Shown here: positions 1 to 8,233 of the stretch, piece by piece
Layout: the number at the start of each line of letters is the position of its first letter
Position numbering within the stretch: the first letter of the stretch is position 1
DNA from: Saprospiraceae bacterium
GTDB taxonomy: Bacteria; Bacteroidota; Bacteroidia; Chitinophagales; Saprospiraceae
Direction: 5' to 3'
Assembly (NCBI GenBank): GCA_021604865.1
Contig: BQJU01000033.1
Span: 1-64,000 of the forward strand
Length of the DNA: 64,000 nt
Program-made: the position numbers and the translations under genes
The notes under the pieces: generated by a model
What the model was told of the DNA's origin: nothing
Databases searched by the model: none
The model's input: the letters and a program-made list of their open reading frames with translations, nothing else

Positions 1-89
1 AAAAATATGAGCAATAGAAACGCAATATCAGCCATAGAGCCAGCATTGATCTCATTGGTCATTCTATCTTTTGCACTCTTTTTAGCCAT
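1..89 (-). CDS. ExbD/TolR family biopolymer transport protein, N-terminal fragment
   Basis: Only the first 29 codons lie in the window; the gene runs off the left edge. The reading starts at an ATG at 89-87. Residues 19-29 read MADIAFLLLIF, the hallmark start of the single N-terminal membrane helix of ExbD/TolR proteins. Members of this family form, with an ExbB/TolQ channel, a proton-driven motor in the inner membrane that energises TonB or similar systems. It lies 8 nt downstream of a four-helix membrane protein gene and in the same direction as an ExbB gene, so the three probably form one operon. The family assignment is strong despite the short fragment; the partner it powers cannot be told. 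Confidence 0.85.
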   Translation of the reverse strand, partial: MAKKSAKDRMTNEINAGSMADIAFLLLIF

Positions 90-97
90 AGCTGGAT

Positions 98-586
98 TTA
101 TTTAAAGAAGTTCCGGATTTCTGAAACAACAAAGGCGATGCCTGCGATAGCCAACAATGCCAATGAGGTTGTAATACCGCCACTAATAAATTTGAAATTA
201 CCAGTGGATAGCTGTGTGTTTTGAGAGTTTTCAAATTTTTCGACTGCCCCGGCAACTGCTCCCGTACCTTCCTCTGGGGAAGTTATGTAAGCAACTAGGA
301 AGATTGCAAGCAAAATTCCAACGCCAATAAGGCCTTTCATCGATGTTTTTAAATTACTCAGAACCTGAACAACCCCAAAAATTACCATTCCGGCCATTGC
401 TACAAATGTCAGGAATATGGCTCCATACAGGCCGAAATCAAACATGCCTGTTTTGTATTGTTCTTCTTTATCCAAGAGGTCGAGATCTCCTGACTTTGGT
501 AAAACCATAGCCAAAAAGATAACCGTGATCACTGCCCCCAAGATGAATGCGAAGGTCTGACCATTCTTCGTTAATGTTTTATACAT
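98..586 (-). CDS. Four-helix membrane protein in an ExbB/ExbD operon, function unknown
   Basis: A 162-residue protein with four hydrophobic stretches at about 11-30, 52-74, 85-102 and 136-155. A polar loop at 103-135 lies between helices 3 and 4. I recognise no catalytic motif. It sits between exbB (17 nt upstream) and exbD (8 nt downstream), all in the same direction. Small membrane proteins occur at this place in motor operons of Bacteroidota, so an accessory role in the ExbB-ExbD motor is the likely inference. Nothing in the sequence shows the role directly. Start is the ATG at 586-584. Confidence 0.75.
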   Translation of the reverse strand: MYKTLTKNGQTFAFILGAVITVIFLAMVLPKSGDLDLLDKEEQYKTGMFDFGLYGAIFLTFVAMAGMVIFGVVQVLSNLKTSMKGLIGVGILLAIFLVAYITSPEEGTGAVAGAVEKFENSQNTQLSTGNFKFISGGITTSLALLAIAGIAFVVSEIRNFFK

Positions 587-603
587 AGCAGTGTTGGTTT
601 CCC

Positions 604-1338
604 TTATTTTTTAAATACGTTATTTTCAGCCATGATGTCTACCAATGTGATAGATGCATCTTCCATTTTGTTCACAATACCGTCAATTTTGTTGACGATG
701 TAATTGTAAAAGATTTGAAGGATAATGGCTACAATCAGACCAAATACGGTCGTCAGTAGGGCTACCTTAATACCACCGGCAACAACTGAAGGAGAAAGGT
801 CACCTACAGCTTCGATTTTGTCGAATGCCTGGATCATACCGATTACCGTACCCATAAACCCGAGCATCGGGGCAATGGCGATAAACAGAGAAATCCAAAC
901 CAAGCCGCGTTCCAATAAGCCCATTTGAACGCTACCGTAAGCTACAATAGCTTTTTCAACGGCTTCGGGGCCGTCACCAGCAGTCTTGAGGCCTTCGAAA
1001 AGTACGCTGGCGGTTGGGCCAGGAGTAGATTTACAAACTTCCATGGCGCCGTTGATGTCTCCATTTTTGAGATTTTCGTCGATGCGCTCCAAAAGTTTGT
1101 CCGTATTGGTAGTGGCAATGTTGAGGGTGATGATCCGTTCAATACAGAAAGCCAATCCGAGAATCAGACAAATCAATACAAAGCTCATGAATCGCCAGTC
1201 ACCATCGATGAAATACTTCTTCAGCAATTGATAACCAGAGGTCGTTGCTTCACCGGCTGCTGCATCCTGCGCATGCAGGATATTTACGGTGAAAACTGCC
1301 AATACGAGAACAAGCAGTAATGCTAAACTTTTACGCAT
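604..1338 (-). CDS. exbB: MotA/TolQ/ExbB proton channel family protein
   Basis: A 244-residue inner-membrane protein. It opens with a signal-peptide-like stretch (1-23, ending LHAQ), as in many Bacteroidota ExbB proteins. Membrane helices follow at about 51-69, 147-170 and 190-213. The segment APMLGFMGTVIGMIQAF at 156-172 is the conserved ExbB/TolQ/MotA helix that lines the proton path. With ExbD it should convert proton-motive force into work on a periplasmic partner such as TonB. The large cytoplasmic loop (70-145) between helices 1 and 2 is typical. It is the first gene of the cluster and lies about 60 nt downstream of a tRNA-Ser gene on the same strand. The family is certain; whether it serves TonB, Tol or another system is not. 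Confidence 0.9.
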   Translation of the reverse strand: MRKSLALLLVLVLAVFTVNILHAQDAAAGEATTSGYQLLKKYFIDGDWRFMSFVLICLILGLAFCIERIITLNIATTNTDKLLERIDENLKNGDINGAMEVCKSTPGPTASVLFEGLKTAGDGPEAVEKAIVAYGSVQMGLLERGLVWISLFIAIAPMLGFMGTVIGMIQAFDKIEAVGDLSPSVVAGGIKVALLTTVFGLIVAIILQIFYNYIVNKIDGIVNKMEDASITLVDIMAENNVFKK

Positions 1339-1400
1339 AGTAAATTAGGTTTTACGATTGTTTGATTGATAACTAAAACCAGTTAAAGATTTTAATAAAG

Positions 1401-1487
1401 CGGAGAGAGAGGGATTCGAACCCTCGATACCGGTAAAGGTATACACGCTTTCCAGGCGTGCCTCTTCAGCCACTCGAGCACCTCTCC
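1401..1487 (-). tRNA. tRNA-Ser (anticodon GGA)
   Basis: An 87-nt cloverleaf on the minus strand. The 5' end GGAGAGG pairs with the 3' end before a discriminator G, with one G-U pair. The anticodon loop reads CTGGAAA, giving anticodon GGA for UCC/UCU serine codons. The T arm has GGGTTCGAATCCC, and the long variable arm of a class II tRNA is present. The 3' CCA is not encoded. The exbB cluster follows on the same strand about 60 nt downstream, so co-transcription is possible. Confidence 0.97.
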
Positions 1488-1813
1488 ATAGTTGGCTAGC
1501 CTTTATTAAGGCAAGCTGACTTTTCTTTTTTCACTTCCGGGCTAATTCCGGCTTATTCACCTTACTTTTGGTCTTTCCCAAAAGTTTTGGCTAAAATAAG
1601 AAATTTAAGCCACTCGAGTTTCCAGCTGGATTTTTAATTTTTCACATCAGCCTATCTTTTTAAGCCGATGCACAAACAAATATAGATATTAAGAACTTTT
1701 AAATCATACCAGCGGTCACAAAAATTGTAAAAAGATGTAACAAATCAAAATTTTTCGTGCCGATTACGCTGCAATATTCACTTTTTTTCTGTCATTGTCC
1801 TTACCCAGTCTTT
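1488..1813. other. Intergenic region between tRNA-Ser and tatD
   Basis: AT-rich spacer with no convincing gene. It holds two short inverted repeats: GCCTT/AAGGC near 1500 and ACTTTTGG/CCAAAAGT near 1565-1586. The second has no U-run of useful length. I see no clear promoter match for the tRNA. Confidence 0.5.
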
Positions 1814-2596
1814 TTAATTAGGCAACAAGATGCCTGCAAATATACGTTTGGCATTTTGAGTTGTAATCTTTGCAACCGCTTCAAGTTCAATACCTTTGAC
1901 CTCTGCCAGTTTTTCAGCCACAGTACGTACATAGGCACTTTCATTGCGTTTGCCCCTAAAAGGAACCGGTGCCAGATAAGGCGAATCTGTTTCCAAAACA
2001 ATATTTTTCAAATCTATATCTTTGAGTGCCTGGTCCAATCCACTGTTCTTATAAGTTAATACCCCTCCAATTCCCAACAAAAAACCCAGATCAATAATAG
2101 CATTGGCCTCTGCTTCCGTTCCTCCAAAACAATGGAAAATACCCCGGAGGCGGTCATCCTGTACTCCTTTTAATAGGTCAATAATGACTTCCGTGGAGTT
2201 TCTGGAATGAATCACAATCGGAATATCCAGCTCCATAGCCCATTCTATCTGGGTTAAAAAGGCGGTCTTCTGCTGTTCAAAAAACGTTTTATCCCAATAC
2301 AGGTCAATACCTATCTCTCCTACTGCACAAAATTTCCGTCGATCTAGCCATTGACGCATAATTGTTAACTCTTCCTCAAAATTTTCCTTTACGGAGCAAG
2401 GGTGCAATCCCATCATGGCAAAACAACGATCCGGATAGGCCGCTTCCAATTCCAACATACCTTCAATCGACTCGCTGTCAATATTGGGTAAAAAAAATTG
2501 TTCTACATTCTGGTCCAAAGCGCGTTGTATCATTGCCTCCCTATCATTGTTAAAAGCTTTCGCATAAAGGTGCGTATGGGTATCTACCAATCTCAT
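1814..2596 (-). CDS. TatD family metal-dependent hydrolase (DNase)
   Basis: A 260-residue TIM-barrel metallo-hydrolase of the TatD/YcfH group; characterised members are 3'-5' deoxyribonucleases. The metal ligands are in place: H7 and H9 in DTHTHL, E94 in VGEIGIDLYWD, H130 in PIVIHSR, H155 in FHCFGG and D204 in LETDSPYL. Length is normal for the family. It is divergent from rnhA, with about 115 nt between them. A TACTTTTG hexamer-like -7 element (2619-2612) lies just upstream of the ATG at 2596. Start chosen because MRLVDTHTHL is the usual N-terminus. Confidence 0.95.
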   Translation of the reverse strand: MRLVDTHTHLYAKAFNNDREAMIQRALDQNVEQFFLPNIDSESIEGMLELEAAYPDRCFAMMGLHPCSVKENFEEELTIMRQWLDRRKFCAVGEIGIDLYWDKTFFEQQKTAFLTQIEWAMELDIPIVIHSRNSTEVIIDLLKGVQDDRLRGIFHCFGGTEAEANAIIDLGFLLGIGGVLTYKNSGLDQALKDIDLKNIVLETDSPYLAPVPFRGKRNESAYVRTVAEKLAEVKGIELEAVAKITTQNAKRIFAGILLPN

Positions 2597-2611
2597 CTTT
2601 TATTTTTCCTA

Positions 2612-2619
2612 CAAAAGTA
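2612..2619 (-). promoter_or_regulatory. -7 element candidate for tatD
   Basis: On the minus strand this reads TACTTTTG, matching the Bacteroidota -7 consensus TAnnTTTG. It would start transcription about 10 nt before the tatD ATG. No well-spaced -33 TTTG is seen, so this is a weak call. Confidence 0.35.
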
Positions 2620-2664
2620 TTGATTAATTTTCAAACCGTTTTGGTGTGTGGGCGTTTCTATCAA

Positions 2665-2693
2665 TTGTTAATTCCGCAAGTTTACTACATTTG
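2665..2693 (+). promoter_or_regulatory. Promoter of rnhA
   Basis: TTG at 2665-2667, an 18-nt spacer, then TACATTTG at 2686-2693. This fits the Bacteroidota sigma-70-type promoter (TTTG/TTG, 17-23 nt, TAnnTTTG). The expected start near 2700 leaves a leader of about 10 nt before the ATG at 2711. Confidence 0.65.
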
Positions 2694-2710
2694 CAGACAA
2701 AGCAGAATTT

Positions 2711-3346
2711 ATGGCTAAAGGCAAAAAATATTATGTCGTCTGGGAAGGCAACAATCCGGGTATCTATAATTCTTGGACGGAATGTCAGTTACAAATCAAG
2801 GGTTATCCCAATGCCCGCTATAAATCTTTTAAGACCGAAGCAGAAGCCCAAGCTGCCTTTCAGGGAAATTATCAGGATGCCATCCAGAAATCCGATAAAT
2901 CGAAACCCAAGGTCAGCCATTTGCCTGATTCAGAAAGGGGGAAAATCGTCTGGAATAGCCTTGCAGTAGACGCTGCCTGCTCCGGCAATCCGGGTGTGAT
3001 GGAATATCAGGGAGTAAACACCAGTGATGGAAGTCAGATTTTTCATCAGAAATTTAGCCTAGGTACTAATAATATTGGTGAATTTCTCGCAATCGTACAC
3101 GCTCTGGCTATGCTCAAAAAACAGGGAAAGGACACCCCAATCTATACTGACTCCCGGACAGCTATGGCTTGGGTTCGCAAAAAGAAGGCCAATACCAACC
3201 TAAAAAAAACAGCCTCCACCGCTCAACTCTACCAGCTCATTACACGTGCTGAGGCCTGGCTAAAGAACAATACCTACACCAATAAAATATTAAAGTGGGA
3301 TACCGACAATTGGGGAGAAATACCGGCGGATTTCGGAAGAAAATAA
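2711..3346 (+). CDS. rnhA: Ribonuclease H with N-terminal hybrid-binding domain
   Basis: A 211-residue type 1 RNase H with two parts. Residues 5-52 form the RNA-DNA hybrid binding (viroplasmin-like) domain, recognisable from YYVVWEGNNPGIYNSW and the KSFKTEAEA segment. Residues 80-211 form the nuclease domain. Its acidic residues are present: D87 in VDAACSGNPG, E124 in NNIGEFLA, D147 in IYTDSRTA and D207 near the end. The enzyme cuts RNA in RNA-DNA hybrids, for example Okazaki primers and R-loops. A promoter with both boxes lies directly upstream. The gene converges on def with one nucleotide between the stop codons. Confidence 0.93.
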   Translation: MAKGKKYYVVWEGNNPGIYNSWTECQLQIKGYPNARYKSFKTEAEAQAAFQGNYQDAIQKSDKSKPKVSHLPDSERGKIVWNSLAVDAACSGNPGVMEYQGVNTSDGSQIFHQKFSLGTNNIGEFLAIVHALAMLKKQGKDTPIYTDSRTAMAWVRKKKANTNLKKTASTAQLYQLITRAEAWLKNNTYTNKILKWDTDNWGEIPADFGRK

Positions 3347-3347
3347 C

Positions 3348-3905
3348 CTACTTGCCAAAAAATTTCATCTTGTAATCCACGCTAACTTTTCCTTTGCGGA
3401 TATTCTCCAGTTTGCGTTTTACCAGCCTTCTTTTTATAGGCTTGAGGTGCTCTGTGAACAGAATACCTTCGATGTGGTCATACTCATGCTGGATAACCCG
3501 GGCATTCATGCCAGTGAACACCTTTTCGTGGGTCTCAAAATTTTCATCCTGATAACGCATGCGAATCTGGGTAGGGCGTTCTACATCTCCACGTACATCA
3601 GGAATACTCAGGCAGCCTTCTTCGTAAGCCCAAATTTCGCCACCATCTTCCAAAATATGTGCATTGATAAATGCTTGTTTGTAACCTTCTTCCTCTTTAC
3701 CTTCCTCCATCACCTGTTTGGTATCAATGACAAATAGCCGCAGAGAAAGTCCAATTTGGGGAGCTGCCAACCCAACGCCTGAAGCATTATACATGGTTTC
3801 CAACATATTTTCTATCAGCTCTTTGAGGTCCGGGTAATCCGGGCTTACCTCTTCGGTCATTTTTTTCAATACGGGATAACCATATCCCAAAATCGGTAAT
3901 AACAT
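3348..3905 (-). CDS. def: Peptide deformylase
   Basis: A 185-residue iron/zinc peptidase that removes the formyl group from the N-terminal methionine of new proteins. All three family motifs are present: GVGLAAPQIG (43-52), EGCLSIP (96-102, with metal ligand C98) and HEYDH (140-144, the HExxH metal and acid residues). The C-terminal tail rich in Lys/Arg (157-180) is normal for Bacteroidota. The gene begins 3 nt after the yqgF stop codon, so the two are almost surely co-transcribed. It converges with rnhA. Confidence 0.97.
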   Translation of the reverse strand: MLLPILGYGYPVLKKMTEEVSPDYPDLKELIENMLETMYNASGVGLAAPQIGLSLRLFVIDTKQVMEEGKEEEGYKQAFINAHILEDGGEIWAYEEGCLSIPDVRGDVERPTQIRMRYQDENFETHEKVFTGMNARVIQHEYDHIEGILFTEHLKPIKRRLVKRKLENIRKGKVSVDYKMKFFGK

Positions 3906-3908
3906 CGA

Positions 3909-4325
3909 TCAGTAACGATTTTGTTCTAAATAATCTTGTAAAATTAACACTGCAGCTATTTTATCTACCAACCCCTTTTCGCGACGCTTCTTTCTTTTTG
4001 CCCCACTTTGAAGAATGATGGCTTTGGCATCCACGGAAGTAAACCGCTCATCCCAGGTAACAACCTCTACTGCGGGATAAAGCTTTTTAAGTTTTCGAAC
4101 CAAACCGACCACCTGATGGTGCAATTGCGCCGGATTACCATCAGGATAAAAAGGTTCTCCTACTACAATCGTAGATACTTCTTCCATGCCGAGATAGTTT
4201 TCCAGAAAGGAAAATAATTCTCCTGTAGGAATGGTATCTAATCCATTCGCAATAATTTGCAAAGGATCGGTAACTGCAAGACCGGTGCGTTTGGTGCCGT
4301 AGTCTATAGATAAAACTCTTGCCAC
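3909..4325 (-). CDS. yqgF: Holliday junction resolvase-like / pre-16S rRNA nuclease YqgF (RuvX)
   Basis: Starting at the GTG at 4325-4323 gives 138 residues, the normal length of the family. The protein begins VARVLSIDYGTKRTGLAVTD, the RNase H-fold strand with catalytic Asp. The later WDERFTSVDA and the Asp in GLVDKIAAVLILQDYL complete the fold. In E. coli the enzyme trims the 5' end of 16S rRNA. An in-frame TTG at 4391 would add 22 residues, but those are encoded partly by a dispersed repeat and lie upstream of a TATCTTTG -7 element (4337-4330), so I reject them. Its stop is 3 nt from def. Confidence 0.9.
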   Translation of the reverse strand: MARVLSIDYGTKRTGLAVTDPLQIIANGLDTIPTGELFSFLENYLGMEEVSTIVVGEPFYPDGNPAQLHHQVVGLVRKLKKLYPAVEVVTWDERFTSVDAKAIILQSGAKRKKRREKGLVDKIAAVLILQDYLEQNRY

Positions 4326-4329
4326 GGCG

Positions 4330-4337
4330 CAAAGATA
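4330..4337 (-). promoter_or_regulatory. -7 element candidate for yqgF-def
   Basis: Minus-strand TATCTTTG matches TAnnTTTG exactly. If used, transcription would begin at or next to the GTG start codon, giving a leaderless or nearly leaderless message. Only a poor -33 (TTTT) lies upstream. Confidence 0.35.
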
Positions 4338-4370
4338 AGATTTTGTAATAAAAAGCGAATCAGACTTTTT

Positions 4371-4509
4371 TAGTTCATGTTTAGAGGCCAACTATATGCT
4401 TGCGCCGAAGCTTTCTCCGGCGGCCGTAGCCTTGGGCGAAGGACTCAGCGCCTTGCTTCGCCGTAGCTTCGCGAAGGCAGCGTAGGAGCATGGGTTGCAA
4501 AGGATCGTC
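4371..4509. repeat. Dispersed GC-rich repeat, family A, copy 1
   Basis: Starts with TAGTTCATGTTTAGAGGCC and continues through GAAGCTTTCTCCGG, a GGCGAAGGACTCAGCGCC block and CTTCGCCGTAGCTTCGCGAAG, ending near GGATCGTC. A reverse-complement copy of nearly the whole element lies at 29245-29400, with long near-identical stretches. Shorter relatives sharing CATGTTTGGAGG and GCTTTCTCC lie at 9882-9983, 12504-12557 and 46220-46396. It is GC-rich against an AT-rich genome. No coding potential is seen. Confidence 0.8.
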
Positions 4510-4875
4510 AAAAAATGACACTCGCCTCCTATCGGCCTGAATGGGCGTAAGTGGTTTTTGGCGTTTCGGTTTGCCGCTAGAGGGGTTGCAAAAGTAATAG
4601 ATTAAAGATCGGCATTATGCAGTCAAGGTTTTTGTTTGATCTTTGGAGGTAGGTTTAAGCTTTGGAGCTTTAAATAATCTTTCGTCCATTTTTTCCACGA
4701 TGCTCCAAGGCCGAAATCCGCCTTCGCCTTGGCGTAGCCGCTATGGCAGAGCGAGGCCGCGCTGTGTGCATGTTTAGTGACTGATTAGGCGGTAGGAGAC
4801 TGGTGGGGTGTTTGATAACAGCAAAAAACTGTCCCAATGGTCATGTTTAGACAATTTGAAGTTAGCACCTACAAG
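4510..4875. other. Intergenic region with a second GC-rich repeat segment
   Basis: No gene is seen. The block at about 4690-4775 (CCGCCTTCGCCTTGGCGTAGCCG, interrupted, then a GTGCATGTTTAGTGAC end) resembles the segment at 46105-46180, which has CCTTCGCCTTCGCGTAGCCG and CGTGTTTAGGGAC. They appear to be another half or relative of the family A repeat. Confidence 0.5.
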
Positions 4876-4906
4876 ATTTAGGAGGCAATTCCATTGCCTC
4901 CTAAAT
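4876..4906. repeat. AGGAGGC hairpin 1
   Basis: Near-perfect inverted repeat TTTAGGAGGCAAT / ATTGCCTCCTAAA with a 3-nt loop (TCC). It shares its core AGGAGGC/GCCTCCT with a second hairpin about 85 nt away. Both lie downstream of the large T9SS cargo gene on the minus strand and could mark its transcript end, although the U-run is short. Confidence 0.6.
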
Positions 4907-4973
4907 TTGAGGTGACTTTCAGCAAAATTACCTGATCTCTATAACCATAATAAAATTTGGGATGATGACTCAA

Positions 4974-5002
4974 GTTTGTAGGAGGCCCTGCCTCCTACAA
5001 AA
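4974..5002 (-). terminator. AGGAGGC hairpin 2, possible terminator of the 5016-7817 gene
   Basis: Perfect inverted repeat TTTGTAGGAGGC / GCCTCCTACAAA (12 bp, loop CCT), 14 nt beyond the stop codon of the cargo gene. On the minus strand the stem is followed by only a few U residues, so it may stabilise or end the transcript. Related in core sequence to the hairpin at 4876-4906. Confidence 0.4.
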
Positions 5003-5015
5003 CAACACTATTATG

Positions 5016-7817
5016 CTATTGTATGAGAAGCATTCTTCTGCTCAAACGCTGATCCTCCGTTTCGAGCAGATAGAAAAGTACGCCAGATTGAAGTTCCTCA
5101 GCCCGAATTGGAATTTCATTATATCCACGGGGAAAAACCTGATTAACTTCCTTCAGCAATCGCCCGTATTGATCATAGATACTTAACCTGGCCTTTGACA
5201 TGCTCGGCAGGCTAAATCCAATAATGGTTTCTTCCTTGAATGGATTGGGCCGGTTTTGAAGCAGGTCAAAGGTCGAATCTGTTGCGCCTGTTGCCATAAA
5301 ACTAATGGCTAGGGGCTTGATGTTTCCCTCCAATCCGTATGCTTCAGCCCGCGTAAGGCCGGAAGCCAATTGCATAATTTCACTTAAACGACTGTACCCG
5401 TTGCTTTCAATAATCAACCGGAAAACCAATCGGTCATTTTCCTGATATGGTAAGCCATCCAATTGATTCCAGCTACTGGTAATGATGCCATCTGACAACC
5501 TATTTGTTCCAAAGCTTTCTACTCCAGCCGCTCCGCCTTCAATCCCGACAATGTTTGCTACTTCTGGGTTCAACCTCAATGTAAATTGGAAACCGGAAGT
5601 TATCGGCAAATCCGTGCTATTGAAGTCTAAAACATAGGTAGTGCCTGGCTGCAATTCAATATCCTCTACCGTAAGTGCAAAGGTGGGTGCTCCATTTCTA
5701 AGGGCCAATTCTTCATCCTGCTGAGGGATAACATCCATATTGAGATCGCCAATTTTAATAGCCATGAAAGCCAGACTGTCCATATCTTCGGCTACTGCTT
5801 CCAGAGAAATATAATCGGGTATGGTATCAACAAATGGATTTTCCGCGTCAGAAAATTCGTAATCCATCGGTACAAAACGCCAACTAGTGTTGTGCATAAA
5901 GGAAGTATCCTGATGGGTAACCAACCGTCGCAATTGATTATAATCTTCCTGATCCACTACTCCTGAGCTGTCAATATCAGCAGCAATCAACAAATAGGGA
6001 CTGTCTAAGGTATCAATGTGCAAAATATGGCGCAGTAATTTTATCAAATCCTGGGTTGTCACGCCATTGCCATCATCTCCATCACGAACAGGTCGAAGCT
6101 GATAATCTTCTCCTCCAGGTAAATCCAAAAATTCATAGGTTCCTGCTTCAGTGGTTAACATCATCGTATCCATTCCACCCCTCAGCCATATTTCAGCATC
6201 GGCCATGGTGGTATCCGAAAGGGTATGTACATAACCAGATACATTGACTGGTTCAGGCGGTACCGTTTCGCAGAGTTCATCTACATTATGGAAAGAAATA
6301 AAGGTCAGGCAATAATCATAATTTGGGCCTCCAACTGATCCATCCGGCTGTACGGAATATGGATTGTCCGCACTATCCCACGCGTAGACCTCTACGACTA
6401 CCAAATCGCCATCATCACAGGTAAGTACCAGACCAGTCTGAGACATGTCGGGTGTTTCCCCCTGAATATTGATGGATAAATTTACGGGTCCTGAGCAATC
6501 CCCCAATCCGCTGGTCACAAAATCACTGGCCCAGATAGCTTTTGAGCCCAAATCTATATCTCCATCTCCGTCAGCATCCGTATTAGGTGGCAATGGCGAA
6601 TAGGCCGATGAAAGACTCACAATGCACACAGGGGAAGGAGCATGGCAATCTACCACCTCAAAAGGAATGGCTATTGAGTTGGAATTACCACAACCATCTT
6701 TCACATGAATATCAAAGCTATGCTGCCCAAGTGGGTAACTGCCCTGTATCAAATAATTGGGATAACTACCACTCAATACCGATCCTGCTATATTATTGTC
6801 TGGAATAAGCGGTACAGGTTCGTTAAAAGCAAAAAAGAAAACTTTCACCTCCACCTGATCAGAACATTCTTCTGTGACACTAAATGGAATATCTACGGCA
6901 CCAGGACATCCGACCAATTGATTGTTACTATGGCTACAGAATGGATCTGGAGCAGTATAGGTTATCAGCGGTTTAATATTATCTTTTACTTTGATGTGTT
7001 GAACGTATTTATAATAACCGCGATTACTAAAATAGGTATTTGAATGCCCTACCGAAACTGAACGCCAATAACCAATATTGCCGTCATGTCCACAAGAGGG
7101 GTTTATTTCTCCCGCACCTGGGTTGTAATTAAATGGGTTATAATCCCGGTCAATGTAAAGGGTACCGTTGGGTTTACGGTTGAGAATAACGTCTTCATCT
7201 CCTGGCAGGCCATCGCAGTCTTCATCACGGCTGATGACCATCGCAGGTGAAATGCCATCGTATTCACACCAATTGACAACGGTATAGGTCCGAAAAATCT
7301 TATAACACGCGCTACTACCGGTGTTAAAAACCATATCACTACTACCTACAGCCAATAAATCACACCCCTCTTCATCGTATTCTACACCATCGATATCGGG
7401 CAATTCACAAATACCCATGGCATCCATAGGAAACTTAATCTGGTAATCGTGGGTGCCTAAAACCCAAATTACTTGCTGGCAATAATAGGTGCCACCACCC
7501 CATCCACCTGAAGTGCCTTGAAAATTACGAATAATGGTGCCTACATCACAACTGTTAAGGTTGACTTCGGGCTCAAGCTCAGTCCAGTAATAGGACGGGC
7601 ATCCCCACCCTCCGCCTGGCGAACCAAATAAACTGGCCAGCTGATAAGTATTATTGGGGTTAAAATTCCAGGGTAGATCCGAGCACCAGATTTCCGTATC
7701 ATGAGGAATACTACAGCAGGGATCGTCTTGCTGGCTTCCCTCAGCAGATAAGCTAAGAGAAAAAAGTGTGAGTACAAAAATTAAAAGAGGTACAAAAAAG
7801 GTAAATCTTGTCTTCAT
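5016..7817 (-). CDS. Secreted modular protein with dockerin-like and cohesin-like parts and T9SS sorting domain
   Basis: About 933 residues from the ATG at 7817, chosen because a clear signal peptide (MKTRFTFFVPLLIFVLTLF...) follows; a longer frame begins at 7862. The N-terminal 500 residues are Cys- and Trp-rich beta-sandwich material of the kind used in adhesins. Next comes a carboxypeptidase-regulatory-like fold (GYVHTLSDTTMADAEIWLRG). Then a dockerin-like pair of calcium loops: DGDDGNGVTTQDLIKLLRHI, and DIDSSGVVDQEDYNQLRRLV 33 residues on. A cohesin-like segment follows (LQPGTTYVLDF ... GFQFTLRLNPEVANIVGIE). The last 80 residues are a type A T9SS sorting domain (LLQNRPNPFKEETIIGFSLP ... 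LSIYDQYGRLL). It is probably exported by the Por/Gld system and anchored at the surface. Its ligand is unknown. Confidence 0.85.
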   Translation of the reverse strand: MKTRFTFFVPLLIFVLTLFSLSLSAEGSQQDDPCCSIPHDTEIWCSDLPWNFNPNNTYQLASLFGSPGGGWGCPSYYWTELEPEVNLNSCDVGTIIRNFQGTSGGWGGGTYYCQQVIWVLGTHDYQIKFPMDAMGICELPDIDGVEYDEEGCDLLAVGSSDMVFNTGSSACYKIFRTYTVVNWCEYDGISPAMVISRDEDCDGLPGDEDVILNRKPNGTLYIDRDYNPFNYNPGAGEINPSCGHDGNIGYWRSVSVGHSNTYFSNRGYYKYVQHIKVKDNIKPLITYTAPDPFCSHSNNQLVGCPGAVDIPFSVTEECSDQVEVKVFFFAFNEPVPLIPDNNIAGSVLSGSYPNYLIQGSYPLGQHSFDIHVKDGCGNSNSIAIPFEVVDCHAPSPVCIVSLSSAYSPLPPNTDADGDGDIDLGSKAIWASDFVTSGLGDCSGPVNLSINIQGETPDMSQTGLVLTCDDGDLVVVEVYAWDSADNPYSVQPDGSVGGPNYDYCLTFISFHNVDELCETVPPEPVNVSGYVHTLSDTTMADAEIWLRGGMDTMMLTTEAGTYEFLDLPGGEDYQLRPVRDGDDGNGVTTQDLIKLLRHILHIDTLDSPYLLIAADIDSSGVVDQEDYNQLRRLVTHQDTSFMHNTSWRFVPMDYEFSDAENPFVDTIPDYISLEAVAEDMDSLAFMAIKIGDLNMDVIPQQDEELALRNGAPTFALTVEDIELQPGTTYVLDFNSTDLPITSGFQFTLRLNPEVANIVGIEGGAAGVESFGTNRLSDGIITSSWNQLDGLPYQENDRLVFRLIIESNGYSRLSEIMQLASGLTRAEAYGLEGNIKPLAISFMATGATDSTFDLLQNRPNPFKEETIIGFSLPSMSKARLSIYDQYGRLLKEVNQVFPRGYNEIPIRAEELQSGVLFYLLETEDQRLSRRMLLIQ

Positions 7818-8181
7818 AGGAGATGTATTAGTGATTGATCCATTTGGATAATTAACAACCAAATTCAGCAGACAAATGAAAATATCGTACGAATTATCAG
7901 GTGGGGGGATAAATAGGTATAGCCTACCTTTGTTCAGTTAGGATGGCCAGTTGTAACTAACCGGATATTGCACAAAAAAACAAAGTAGTGGATTGATTGT
8001 ATGTGTAGAAACAGAAATAGAAATCTCTGCACCTCCACAAATTTAAAATATCCAGAACGCAATACCAATTATTCAGGAAAGAATTTAGGAAATGGCAGGA
8101 TAAGTGTAAGGATACGGTAGTTATTACGACTGTAAAGTACCGTCTAAGTAGGAAATTAGGGGTCAGAAAATGTGTGGTTGC
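7818..8181. other. Long 5' region of the cargo gene, no gene seen
   Basis: AT-rich spacer between the ncRNA candidate terminator and the cargo gene. A TACCTTTG element occurs on the plus strand near 7925, but no plus-strand gene follows. The reading frames here are short or start with rare codons, and I do not support any. Confidence 0.4.
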
Positions 8182-8233
8182 AAAAAAAAAGTTGCCAGAC
8201 TCCGGAATAGTTACCCATTCCTTCCCTGACAAC
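8182..8233 (-). terminator. Strong Rho-independent terminator ending the RNA candidate
   Basis: Minus strand: GTTGTCAG pairs with CTGGCAAC (one G-U), an inner GGAAT/ATTCC helix encloses an 8-nt loop, and nine U residues follow (8190-8182). It lies well beyond the separate htrA terminator at 8521-8560, so it must end a different transcript. Confidence 0.8.

Noticed and set aside
4326-4391. N-terminal extension of YqgF starting at TTG
   Set aside because: Partly encoded by a dispersed repeat, upstream of a -7 element, and makes the protein longer than the family.
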